Source of the DNA: Christensenella sp. UBA941
Lineage (GTDB): Bacteria > Bacillota > Clostridia > Christensenellales > UBA941
Assembly: GCA_002293365.1 (NCBI GenBank)
Contig: DBDD01000066.1
Span: forward strand, 7,416 to 15,928
Direction of reading: 5' to 3'
DNA length: 8,513 nucleotides
Part shown: positions 1-5,246 of the stretch, piece after piece
Layout: the number at the start of each line of letters is the position of its first letter
Position numbering within the stretch: position 1 is the first letter of the stretch
Notes under the pieces: generated by a model
Told to the model about the DNA's origin: nothing
Databases searched by the model: none
Seen by the model: the letters and a program-made list of their open reading frames with translations, nothing else
Translations under genes and position numbers: made by a program

Positions 1-22
1 TCGAGTCCAGTACAGACCACCA
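1..22 (+). tRNA. 3' end of a tRNA gene (partial, isotype not determinable)
   Basis: The first 22 bases fit tRNA positions 55-76 exactly. TCGAGT is the rest of the T-loop (TTCGAGT). CCAGT is the 3' T-stem, ACAGACC the 3' acceptor strand, A19 the discriminator and CCA (20-22) an encoded 3' terminus. From pairing, the missing 5' acceptor strand should read GGTCTGT. An intrinsic terminator follows four bases later, as expected for the last tRNA of a transcript. The anticodon lies outside the window, so the isotype is unknown. The call rests on positional fit only, but the spacing is correct at every step. Confidence 0.8.
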
Positions 23-25
23 CGG

Positions 26-55
26 AAAAACCCCGTCTTATGATGGGGTTTTTAT
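26..55 (+). terminator. Intrinsic terminator downstream of the tRNA
   Basis: Arms at 26-37 and 42-53 pair as AAAAACCCC/GGGGTTTTT plus three inner pairs (one a G-U wobble), with a TTAT loop. The 3' arm ends in a T-run. It sits four bases after the tRNA CCA end, so it most likely ends the tRNA transcript. Because the 5' arm starts with an A-run it could also work on the minus strand. Confidence 0.85.
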
Positions 56-173
56 TGCTTAATATGTAATTATTATACACTCATTCAACATGTAGGCGGT
101 TTTCTTTACCGCGAACGCAATATGTGCCGCAATATGCAGTGATTCGCAAAGCAGATAAAAACGCTGGATTTCG

Positions 174-205
174 CGGCATTTTCTATTGATTTATCTAAAA
201 TGCCG
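174..205 (+). repeat. Perfect 9-bp inverted repeat over a promoter (operator-like)
   Basis: CGGCATTTT (174-182) and AAAATGCCG (197-205) are exact reverse complements separated by 14 bases. The repeat encloses the -35 hexamer (186-191), and its right arm fills most of the spacer up to the -10 element. A two-fold symmetric site in this position is what a repressor dimer would use. A transcribed hairpin is less likely because the site lies upstream of the predicted transcription start. The binding protein is unknown. Confidence 0.5.
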
Positions 206-214
206 TGGTATTAT
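186..214 (+). promoter_or_regulatory. Sigma-A-type promoter of the two-gene cassette
   Basis: TTGATT (186-191) and TATTAT (209-214) are separated by exactly 17 bases, and a TG at 206-207 one base before the -10 makes it an extended -10 promoter. Transcription would start near 221, about 60 bases before the first start codon of the 75-aa gene. The inverted repeat at 174-205 overlaps it. The 54-280 stretch shows no other convincing signal beyond a 9-bp direct repeat CGCAATATG at 116-124 and 128-136. Confidence 0.7.
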
Positions 215-280
215 ATGGGTGTTAATTTATTAGCCCGACGCATAAAATACTCAAAAAGCGACGATTGAAAAGGAGTATTA

Positions 281-508
281 ATGGCGGGCAAAATTATTTT
301 ATTTACTAATAAACGTAAAGGGGCGCTGCAAATGATGAATTATTCCACAGATGCTACGTACGATCTAATTAGCATCCCGCTCGACAATTCGGTAGTGGAC
401 GAGAGCAATACTTCGCGCAAGTATTCGCAAGTAAATCCATATACCAAAGAAGACGAAAAAGAAATGGCCAAGAAGCTCAATGCGCTCTTAGAGAGCCTGG
501 AAAAATAA
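281..508 (+). CDS. Small hypothetical protein (75 aa), first gene of two-gene cassette
   Basis: I do not recognise this protein. It is small, soluble-looking and without signal peptide or membrane segment. It opens with a short hydrophobic strand followed by a basic patch (residues 4-13), has a polar middle, and ends in a highly charged, probably helical tail (about residues 55-75, rich in Lys and Glu). The ATG at 281 is preceded by AAGGAG (270-275) at five bases, a strong RBS. A promoter lies about 70 bases upstream. The next gene starts 28 bases after the stop with its own RBS, so the two are almost certainly co-transcribed. Base composition is more AT-rich than the genes beyond 1700. A small partner before a larger unknown protein is compatible with an antitoxin/toxin or accessory pair, but nothing in the sequence proves it. 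Confidence 0.75.
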   Translation: MAGKIILFTNKRKGALQMMNYSTDATYDLISIPLDNSVVDESNTSRKYSQVNPYTKEDEKEMAKKLNALLESLEK

Positions 509-536
509 GTATCTATTATAATTATACAGGAGTATA

Positions 537-1196
537 GTGGTGCCGGATAATCAACAAAAGCAAAATCAGAGCAATGAGAATGAGCTTGGAAATGAAATCG
601 CAATACAATATTCGTATACATTGTATGATGCAATTATTAAACTAAGAGAGCGTGGTAATCTGCTACAAGCATATATCTCGGATTGGGAAGTGCTCAAGGC
701 CGAATTCCTTGGGCATTACAATCGCGACCATGCCGCCGCCAGAAGCGATTATGATACGCTTTTACTAGATTCGCATAAACTTGCAGCCTTGTCGATTCTT
801 GCTGTGAAGAAATCCAAGCCATTGCTGCGTTGGGATGGCTTTGCTTGGAAAAGGGAGAACAGACTAAACGATGTTGTCGCTATTTTGCTGGCCGCGGATA
901 TCATGCGTAATTACCGCGATTATGATTTTAAGGCTTGTAGCTCTCGATACAATGAAGATGTTACAGGAACCAGCCATACCAACGCCGTTACTGAGTTTTT
1001 ATCACGCTTTCCGTTTCCCAATTCTGTTACGCCCGACAGAATCTCACCGCTAGACCGGCTCATTTTAGTATTGAATGATTTGGACATGCAACGGGAGCCG
1101 ATAATACATACGATTAGGCATCTGGCCTATGATTGCTATCTGCTGGACGCTTATCACAGGGGGCTGCTGGGACATTTTTTATTAGCGTCTTCATAA
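537..1196 (+). CDS. Hypothetical protein (about 219 aa), second gene of two-gene cassette
   Basis: I do not recognise a named domain. After a polar, Asn/Gln-rich N-terminus (residues 1-18) the protein appears mostly helical. One segment centred on residue 80 begins with His-Lys and continues Ala-Ala-Leu-Ser-Ile-Leu-Ala-Val-Lys-Lys. A second, after Arg-Leu-Asn-Asp near residue 112, is a hydrophobic helix ending in Met-Arg-Asn-Tyr. The HK...AA...KPL and N...AILLA pattern reminds me of uncharacterised Firmicutes proteins, an impression only. There is no signal peptide or clear membrane segment. Two GTG codons stand in tandem: AGGAG (528-532) is four bases before the first (537) and seven before the second (540), so 540 may be the true start. 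It follows the 75-aa gene by 28 bases and is closed by a hairpin seven bases after its stop codon. AT-rich codon choice matches its partner, not the downstream genes. Confidence 0.75.
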   Translation: MVPDNQQKQNQSNENELGNEIAIQYSYTLYDAIIKLRERGNLLQAYISDWEVLKAEFLGHYNRDHAAARSDYDTLLLDSHKLAALSILAVKKSKPLLRWDGFAWKRENRLNDVVAILLAADIMRNYRDYDFKACSSRYNEDVTGTSHTNAVTEFLSRFPFPNSVTPDRISPLDRLILVLNDLDMQREPIIHTIRHLAYDCYLLDAYHRGLLGHFLLASS

Positions 1197-1202
1197 GCAT
1201 TA

Positions 1203-1232
1203 GAAGCGGCCCTCCACTAATAGGGCCGCTTC
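1203..1232 (+). terminator. Strong hairpin closing the two-gene cassette
   Basis: GAAGCGGCCCT (1203-1213) and AGGGCCGCTTC (1222-1232) form a perfect 11-bp stem with an 8-base loop, starting seven bases after the stop codon of the 219-aa gene. No T-run follows the 3' arm, so it is a poor canonical intrinsic terminator. It may act as a weak terminator or a transcript-stabilising 3' hairpin. Confidence 0.5.
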
Positions 1233-1254
1233 AAGCTATCGAATACTATCCTGT

Positions 1255-1344
1255 TAAAGGTATATTTCGTATTGTGCGTTAGGCCGCAAGAGGCAGGATC
1301 AATGATATCCTACTCTTCGCCGTTCAATTAGAGCCGCTATCGCC
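1255..1344 (-). pseudogene. Decayed fragment of an SbsA-type Ig-like domain gene
   Basis: This stretch aligns base by base with 1836-1944, inside the intact Ig-domain gene on the same strand. TATATTTCGTATTG at 1261 matches TATACTCCGTATTG, AGGCCGC is shared, AAGAGGCAGGATCA matches AAGCGGCAGTATCA, and TTCGCCGTT is identical. Read on the minus strand the fragment gives LNGEE*DI, then in a second frame LILPLAA, then in a third GLTHNTKYT. The intact protein has LNGEKITGEEWDI, MILPLGGL and GLAPNTEYTLEL. It therefore carries a Trp-to-stop change, short deletions and frame changes, and cannot encode a working domain. It may extend toward 1400, where a minus-strand frame reads TDGFIPRFEFV, loosely like TDQIPFIESV of the intact protein. 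It is best explained as the leftover of a tandem duplicate or of a longer ancestral gene. Confidence 0.7.
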
Positions 1345-1504
1345 TTATTCCGCCGCTCCTCCGAGGTATACGAATTCGAAGCGCGGGATGAAGCCGTCGG
1401 TGCATATTGAGCTTTGCGCCATTGCGGAATGCATAGTGCCGATAAGAAAGTCGCCTTCCTCCATCCACTTGGTTGCCGTCAAGGAGGGAAACAACGCAAC
1501 TCAT
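1337..1504 (-). pseudogene. Short open frame with good RBS, probably a disrupted gene
   Basis: On the minus strand an ATG at 1504-1502 is preceded by GGAGG (1515-1511) at six bases, an excellent RBS. The frame runs 55 codons to TAG at 1339-1337. Only its first dozen residues (MSCVVSLLDGNQ) look protein-like; the rest becomes Arg-rich, typical of wrong-frame reading. A neighbouring frame, ending at TAA 1347-1345, gives a more natural sequence that includes MEEGDFLIGTMHSAMAQ and CTDGFIPRFEFVYLGG. A single frameshift near 1470-1480 would join the two. I therefore read it as the start of a small gene broken by a frameshift, with its 3' side merging into the decayed Ig fragment. I recognise no family. 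Confidence 0.3.
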
Positions 1505-1650
1505 GGTAGTCCTCCAAAAATAAAGTGTATCCGGATATCCTGCTTGAGCTCGCGTTTATGCTATCACATTAGGAGGCGGCTTTTTTGGGCTGTGTTTTGG
1601 CGATATTACGCCGTGAAAAAAGAACTTACGTCCAGCGCGGAGCAATACGC

Positions 1651-1686
1651 AAAAACCCCTGAATCACAAGCGATTCTGGGGTTTTT
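1651..1686 (-). terminator. Bidirectional intrinsic terminator after the Ig-domain gene
   Basis: Arms at 1651-1665 and 1672-1686 pair over 15 bases with one mismatch (AAAAACCCC outside, GAATC/GATTC inside) around a 6-base loop. Both strands end in a T-run. It lies 29 bases past the minus-strand stop of the secreted Ig-domain gene, which it most likely terminates. It could also block plus-strand read-through from the cassette at 281-1196. Confidence 0.85.
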
Positions 1687-1714
1687 ACAAATAGAAGGCT
1701 TGGTCACGCGCCCC

Positions 1715-2881
1715 TTACTCCGCGTTCACGGCAACAGGCTCAAGCTTAACACCCGCGGCCGCGCCCGTCTTGAACGTATACTTCGCGGGTTTCATCCTAA
1801 TACGATTCGCGTCGGATATGAAGCGGCCGCTCAGCTCCAAAGTATACTCCGTATTGGGTGCTAGGCCGCCAAGCGGCAGTATCATCGCCTTGCCGGTAAT
1901 ATCCCACTCCTCGCCCGTGATCTTTTCGCCGTTGAGCGTAATATCGCCAAACGAGAACATCACTTCGCTGAAGTTAAACGTGATACTCGGCACGCCGCCC
2001 GCGATTTCCGAGGAAACGCTCTCTATGAAAGGAATCTGATCGGTGGGGGCGGAGCCCGTGGTTGAAAATTCGTAGCGCGTATAGACCCAGTTTTCGTTTT
2101 CGACATGCGCGTTGCCTTTGCCAACGTCCTCCGTATAGAGCAGATCGAGCTGCAATTCGTACTCCGTGCCCGGCTTTAGGGTGGGCAGTGTGACGACGGC
2201 GGTGCGCTTTCCGGACAGGCGGAATTTCACTTCTTCGCCGTTTAAATGTGCGACGTTCCCGTCGGCTTTTACGTCGCGGTCGAACCGGAGCCGAAGGGTT
2301 TTTGTTTTTGGATTGATCGAAGAAGCGGCCGGCTCAACTTTGTTTACCTTTGGTATCGGAGGCTCGACCGCTTTGAACGGCACGAAGACGGATTTCGTTA
2401 CGGGCGGTATCTCGGCGCCCGCTTCGCTTTTGAAGCCGGAGAACGTCACGTTATAAGCCGTCTGCGGCTTCCAGTCCGTAATAGTGCAATCGTAGCTTGT
2501 CATATCGAAGGTGTTGCCGGTACGGGGAATAAACTCGGCCTTTGCGCCGTTGTCTATAATAACAATTCCGGACTCCGACAGTACTGGATGCGAAAATGTA
2601 AAGCGCAGGTTAAGCTCTTCGGTTACATTCGCGCCCTCATAACCCGCGCGCCACAGCTCGAGTGGCTCTAATATTACCGGAGCGGCGGCGGACGGGCCAT
2701 CTATTGGAGTGTATTCGACCGTCGGCGGCGGGAGGCTTTGCGCTCCTTCTATGGGCGTGTATTCGACCGTTGGCGGGGGCAGAGAGGGTACTGAAGCCGC
2801 AATAGCGGCGCTTGCCAAGCCGGTTAAAGCCATGAGCAGCGTCAGCCCTAAAGCTAGCCATTTCTGAGCGTATCTTTTCAT
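1715..2881 (-). CDS. Secreted multi-domain Ig-like (SbsA_Ig-type) protein
   Basis: A 388-aa exported protein. Residues 1-28 form a classical signal peptide: basic MKRYAQK, a Leu/Ala-rich core, and a probable cleavage after AIA. Residues 33-64 are two copies of a 16-residue proline-rich unit (SLPPPTVEYTPI-x-G). About three Ig-like domains of the SbsA type follow, near 75-172, 177-275 and 280-375. Each has the pattern P.v..v.P, LrlrF...V, a polar turn, and L.P.TeYel.l.., the last corresponding to LKPGTEYEL and LAPNTEYTL. There is no sortase motif, membrane anchor or S-layer homology domain, so it is probably a soluble or loosely wall-associated adhesin/scaffold. The ATG at 2881 has AAGGAT about ten bases upstream. 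It is divergent from an AraC-type regulator and is followed by a terminator. The substrate or partner is unknown. Confidence 0.85.
   Translation of the reverse strand: MKRYAQKWLALGLTLLMALTGLASAAIAASVPSLPPPTVEYTPIEGAQSLPPPTVEYTPIDGPSAAAPVILEPLELWRAGYEGANVTEELNLRFTFSHPVLSESGIVIIDNGAKAEFIPRTGNTFDMTSYDCTITDWKPQTAYNVTFSGFKSEAGAEIPPVTKSVFVPFKAVEPPIPKVNKVEPAASSINPKTKTLRLRFDRDVKADGNVAHLNGEEVKFRLSGKRTAVVTLPTLKPGTEYELQLDLLYTEDVGKGNAHVENENWVYTRYEFSTTGSAPTDQIPFIESVSSEIAGGVPSITFNFSEVMFSFGDITLNGEKITGEEWDITGKAMILPLGGLAPNTEYTLELSGRFISDANRIRMKPAKYTFKTGAAAGVKLEPVAVNAE
2690..2785 (-). repeat. Tandem 48-bp repeat encoding a proline-rich 16-aa unit (2 copies)
   Basis: Two adjacent in-frame 48-base units encode SLPPPTVEYTPIEGAQ and SLPPPTVEYTPIDGPS, right after the signal peptide of the secreted Ig-domain protein. 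GTGTATTCGACCGT recurs on the plus strand at 2709 and 2757, giving the period. The near-identical copies point to recent duplication or slippage, and the copy number may vary between strains. The product is probably an extended spacer between the secretion signal and the Ig domains. Confidence 0.85.
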
Positions 2882-3010
2882 TTAATACCATCCTTATCCA
2901 ATGTTTTTAGAAAGAATTTCGATATAGTTAATACTACCGCGATAATATCTAGTTATCAAACCAAGGATATATATAATTATTTCTTTTTTTGTCGATTTGT
3001 GTAGATATCG

Positions 3011-3055
3011 TTGACAAAGATTTGATATAATTATACGCGTCGCATTTGTTGTCAA
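3011..3055. promoter_or_regulatory. Overlapping divergent promoter region with TTGACAA inverted repeat
   Basis: TTGACAA at 3011-3017 faces its reverse complement TTGTCAA at 3049-3055, with an AT-rich core between them. On the plus strand TGATATAAT (3023-3031) is a good extended -10 for the AraC-family gene. On the minus strand TTGACA (3055-3050) and TATAAT (3035-3030) point at the Ig-domain gene, but their spacer is only 14 bases; an AATTAT hexamer gives 17. The two transcription units thus share one compact control region, and the two TTGACAA arms could equally be regulator half-sites. The rest of the 2882-3103 gap is AT-rich and includes a small palindrome GATAA...TTATC at 2941-2957. Confidence 0.5.
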
Positions 3056-3103
3056 GAAATATCCCGCCGATGGCGTTAAAATTTCATCAAGGGTGTGAAA
3101 ACG

Positions 3104-4033
3104 ATGGAACACGCGAGCTGCTGCGAAACTTTGCTCGCCGCACGGCGCATGAAAGAGTATATCGACGCGCACATCCGGGAGCCGATTACGGCCAAGTCGC
3201 TCTCGGACGCCGCCGGTTACTCGCAATATCATGCGGCGCGGCTGTTTAAACGGTATTACGGCCAAATGCCGTTCGAATACATCCGCGAGCGCCGGCTTAT
3301 CCACGCCGCGCAGGCGCTTCGGAGCGGAGGACACAGGGTCTTGGACGTCGCGCTCGATTTCGTGTTTGACAGCCACGAGGGCTTTACACGGGCGTTTTCG
3401 AACGCTTTCGGCATCGCGCCGAAACGCTTCGCATCGACGCCGGAGCCGGGCGGCTGGATCATTCCGTTCCGCGTTTTTAACCGCCAAAAAGCAAGTGTGG
3501 AGGAAATGATGATGATAGACAAAACGGCGATCATATTTACGCAAATCGTGGAGCGTCCGGCGCGCAAGCTCATGCTTAGGCGCGCGAAGGCCGCCGAGGA
3601 CTACTTTGCCTACTGCGAGGAATTCGGCTGCGCGGAAGGTAATACGGGCGTGTCAATCCCATGGGAAACGGTCAGCCGTATTAAAGAGGCTTTATACGAG
3701 CCCGTCGGCTTGTGGCTGCCGGACAACATGCGCCCGGAGGGAACCGGGACGTACGCGCATGGGGTCGAGCTGCCGGCGGATTACGCGGGCGCTGTACCGG
3801 AGGGCTTCGAGCTGATCGGCCTACCGCCGTGCAAGATGCTGGTATTCCAGGGAGAACCGTATCTCGAAGAGAATTTTGGCGAGGCGATAGGCGCGATGTG
3901 GGAGCGTATAGAAAAGTTCAACCCGGAGGTTTACGGCTACGCATACGCCGACGAGCTTGCGCCGCGCATGCAGCTCGCCCCGATGGGCTGGCGCGGATAT
4001 ATCGAGATGCGCCCTATAAAAGAGAAAAAGTGA
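3104..4033 (+). CDS. AraC-family regulator with C-terminal GyrI-like domain
   Basis: About 309 aa; domain order AraC-type double HTH first, then a GyrI-like small-molecule binding domain, the architecture of Rob-like regulators. The N-terminal part (about residues 12-110) shows the family signature: MKEYIDAHIREPIT, then LSDAAGYSQYHAARLFK (first HTH), a linker helix FEYIRERRL, and VLDVALDFVFDSHEGFTRAF followed by FGIAPKRF (second HTH). The C-terminal part (about 145-306) has the GyrI-like features KLMLRRA at its start, GLWLPDNM, KMLVFQG and EVYGYAYADE. Such proteins activate genes on binding hydrophobic drugs or other small ligands; the ligand here is unknown. The start is uncertain: AAGGG (3089-3093) lies ten bases before ATG 3104 but only one base before the in-frame GTG at 3095, so I favour 3104. 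It is divergent from the secreted Ig-domain gene and may control it. No terminator is seen after it. Confidence 0.9.
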   Translation: MEHASCCETLLAARRMKEYIDAHIREPITAKSLSDAAGYSQYHAARLFKRYYGQMPFEYIRERRLIHAAQALRSGGHRVLDVALDFVFDSHEGFTRAFSNAFGIAPKRFASTPEPGGWIIPFRVFNRQKASVEEMMMIDKTAIIFTQIVERPARKLMLRRAKAAEDYFAYCEEFGCAEGNTGVSIPWETVSRIKEALYEPVGLWLPDNMRPEGTGTYAHGVELPADYAGAVPEGFELIGLPPCKMLVFQGEPYLEENFGEAIGAMWERIEKFNPEVYGYAYADELAPRMQLAPMGWRGYIEMRPIKEKK

Positions 4034-4042
4034 CGAAAACTA

Positions 4043-4071
4043 TTGTCGGATAGCGTCGAATTCGTTATACT
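4043..4071 (+). promoter_or_regulatory. Sigma-A-type promoter for the HD-GYP response regulator
   Basis: TTGTCG (4043-4048) and TATACT (4066-4071) are separated by 17 bases. The expected start near 4078 would give a leader of about 60 bases, including the hairpin at 4097-4113. It begins ten bases after the AraC-family stop codon, so the response regulator can be transcribed independently of that gene. Confidence 0.65.
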
Positions 4072-4096
4072 CATTCCAAGAATATGGTTGCGGCCG

Positions 4097-4113
4097 GGCC
4101 AGAGCGCCTGGCC
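4097..4113 (+). promoter_or_regulatory. GC-rich leader hairpin upstream of the HD-GYP gene
   Basis: GGCCAG (4097-4102) and CTGGCC (4108-4113) form a perfect 6-bp stem with a 5-base loop. An alternative pairing of GCGGCC at 4090-4095 with GGCCGC at 4110-4115 competes with it. No T-run follows, so it is not an intrinsic terminator. It lies between the promoter and the RBS (GAAGGAG at 4124-4130) and could affect mRNA stability or translation. Confidence 0.35.
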
Positions 4114-4139
4114 GCGAATAGGCGAAGGAGTGAGCGAAT

Positions 4140-5246
4140 ATGGACGCAACGCGCAAGAGCGTTCTTCTAGTGGACGACAATCTGGCAAGCCTGACGCTGG
4201 GCAAGGAATTGCTGAAGCCGCGCTATACGGTTTACTCCGCGCCTTCGGCGGAGAGGATGTTTTACATCCTAAAAAAGCTCGTGCCCGACGTGATTTTACT
4301 GGATATCGACATGCCAGATATGAACGGCTACGAGGCGATACAGATATTAAAAGCTACCCGGCGCTACGCGGAAATCCCCGTCGTGTTCCTTACGTCTAAA
4401 TACGAGGTCGAGAGCGAAACGAAGGGCTTCGACCTGGGCGCGTCGGACTATATTATCAAGCCGTTCGCGGCCCCGGTGCTTATCAAGCGCATCGAAAACC
4501 AAATATTAATCGCCGCGCAGCAGCAGCTGATCAAGCGGCACGCGGGTGACCTGTCCTCCCTCGTAAGCATAAAGGACGCGCAAGTACACGACCTGCAAAA
4601 CGCCGCCTTCACGACTCTGGCAAATTTGGTGGAGCTGCGCGATAAATATACCGTCGGCCATGTAATGCGCATAAAGCTATACTTTAACGCGCTTGTTGAA
4701 GAGCTTTTCAGGCAGGATGTTTACACCGAAGAGATTTCCCAATGGAATTTGGACGTAATAGCGCCCTCCGTGCTATTATACGATATCGGAAAAATAGCGA
4801 TCCCCGACAATGTTTTAAACAAACCCGGCAAGCTGGATCCGCGCGAAACCGAGATAATGAGAACGCATGTTGAGCTCGGCGTAGACGCGTTAACAAGAGC
4901 TATGAGCGAGACTTCCGAGAACGAGTTTTTGCGCCACGCACAGAATATTGTCGCCTGTCACCATGAAAATTGGGACGGCAAAGGCTACCCTAGAGGCCTT
5001 CGGGGCGAAAGAATACCGCTCGAAGCGCGTTTGGTTGCGATAGCCTCCGTATACGACGCGCTTATATCATGGCGGCCGTATAGGAGCGCATATTCGCACT
5101 CGGAAGCCTTGCAGATAATCAAAGAGGGCGCGTGGACGCAATTCGACCCGGATTTGGTCGAGGTTTTCCTCGCCGTGGAGTATATATTCCAAAGGATAAC
5201 GAACGAGTACGCGCCCGAAAGGCCACAGGGAGAAATATTGCGCTAA
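4140..5246 (+). CDS. Response regulator with variant HD-GYP output domain
   Basis: A 368-aa cytoplasmic two-component protein. Residues 7-122 are a receiver domain: acidic pair D12/D13, phospho-acceptor D55 in LLDIDMPDMNG, T85 and K107 (KPF) are all present, so it should be phosphorylatable. Residues about 150-355 are an HD-GYP domain, the family that hydrolyses cyclic di-GMP. H174, D215, H243, H274-H275 and the HHENWDGKGYP motif (274-284) are kept. Two usual metal ligands are changed: the HD dyad reads Y214-D215 in LLYDIGKIAIPD, and the Asp expected in the D-x-YDAL motif is S303. The enzyme may therefore be impaired, use a different metal site, or act as a binding protein. The ATG has GAAGGAG nine bases upstream. 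No partner histidine kinase is in the window. Its stop codon overlaps the stop of the convergent protease gene by four bases. Confidence 0.92.
   Translation: MDATRKSVLLVDDNLASLTLGKELLKPRYTVYSAPSAERMFYILKKLVPDVILLDIDMPDMNGYEAIQILKATRRYAEIPVVFLTSKYEVESETKGFDLGASDYIIKPFAAPVLIKRIENQILIAAQQQLIKRHAGDLSSLVSIKDAQVHDLQNAAFTTLANLVELRDKYTVGHVMRIKLYFNALVEELFRQDVYTEEISQWNLDVIAPSVLLYDIGKIAIPDNVLNKPGKLDPRETEIMRTHVELGVDALTRAMSETSENEFLRHAQNIVACHHENWDGKGYPRGLRGERIPLEARLVAIASVYDALISWRPYRSAYSHSEALQIIKEGAWTQFDPDLVEVFLAVEYIFQRITNEYAPERPQGEILR

Noticed and set aside
116..136. Direct repeat CGCAATATG, two copies, as a CRISPR or iteron fragment
   Set aside because: Only two 9-base copies with a 12-base period; no further units or spacers are present.
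1..1240. Integrase, transposase or duplicated attachment site in the tRNA-proximal region
   Set aside because: No recombinase gene lies in the window, and I found no second copy of the tRNA 3' end, so mobility remains only a suggestion.
1388..1864. Plus-strand open frame of 158 codons
   Set aside because: It has no RBS, crosses the bidirectional terminator at 1651-1686 and overlaps the 3' end of the Ig-domain gene. Its composition is Arg/Ile/Cys-rich and family-less, so it is taken as chance.
2894..3544. Minus-strand open frame of 216 codons antisense to the AraC-family gene
   Set aside because: It mirrors the well-supported plus-strand HTH coding sequence, is Arg-rich and lacks family features; long antisense frames are common in GC-rich genes.
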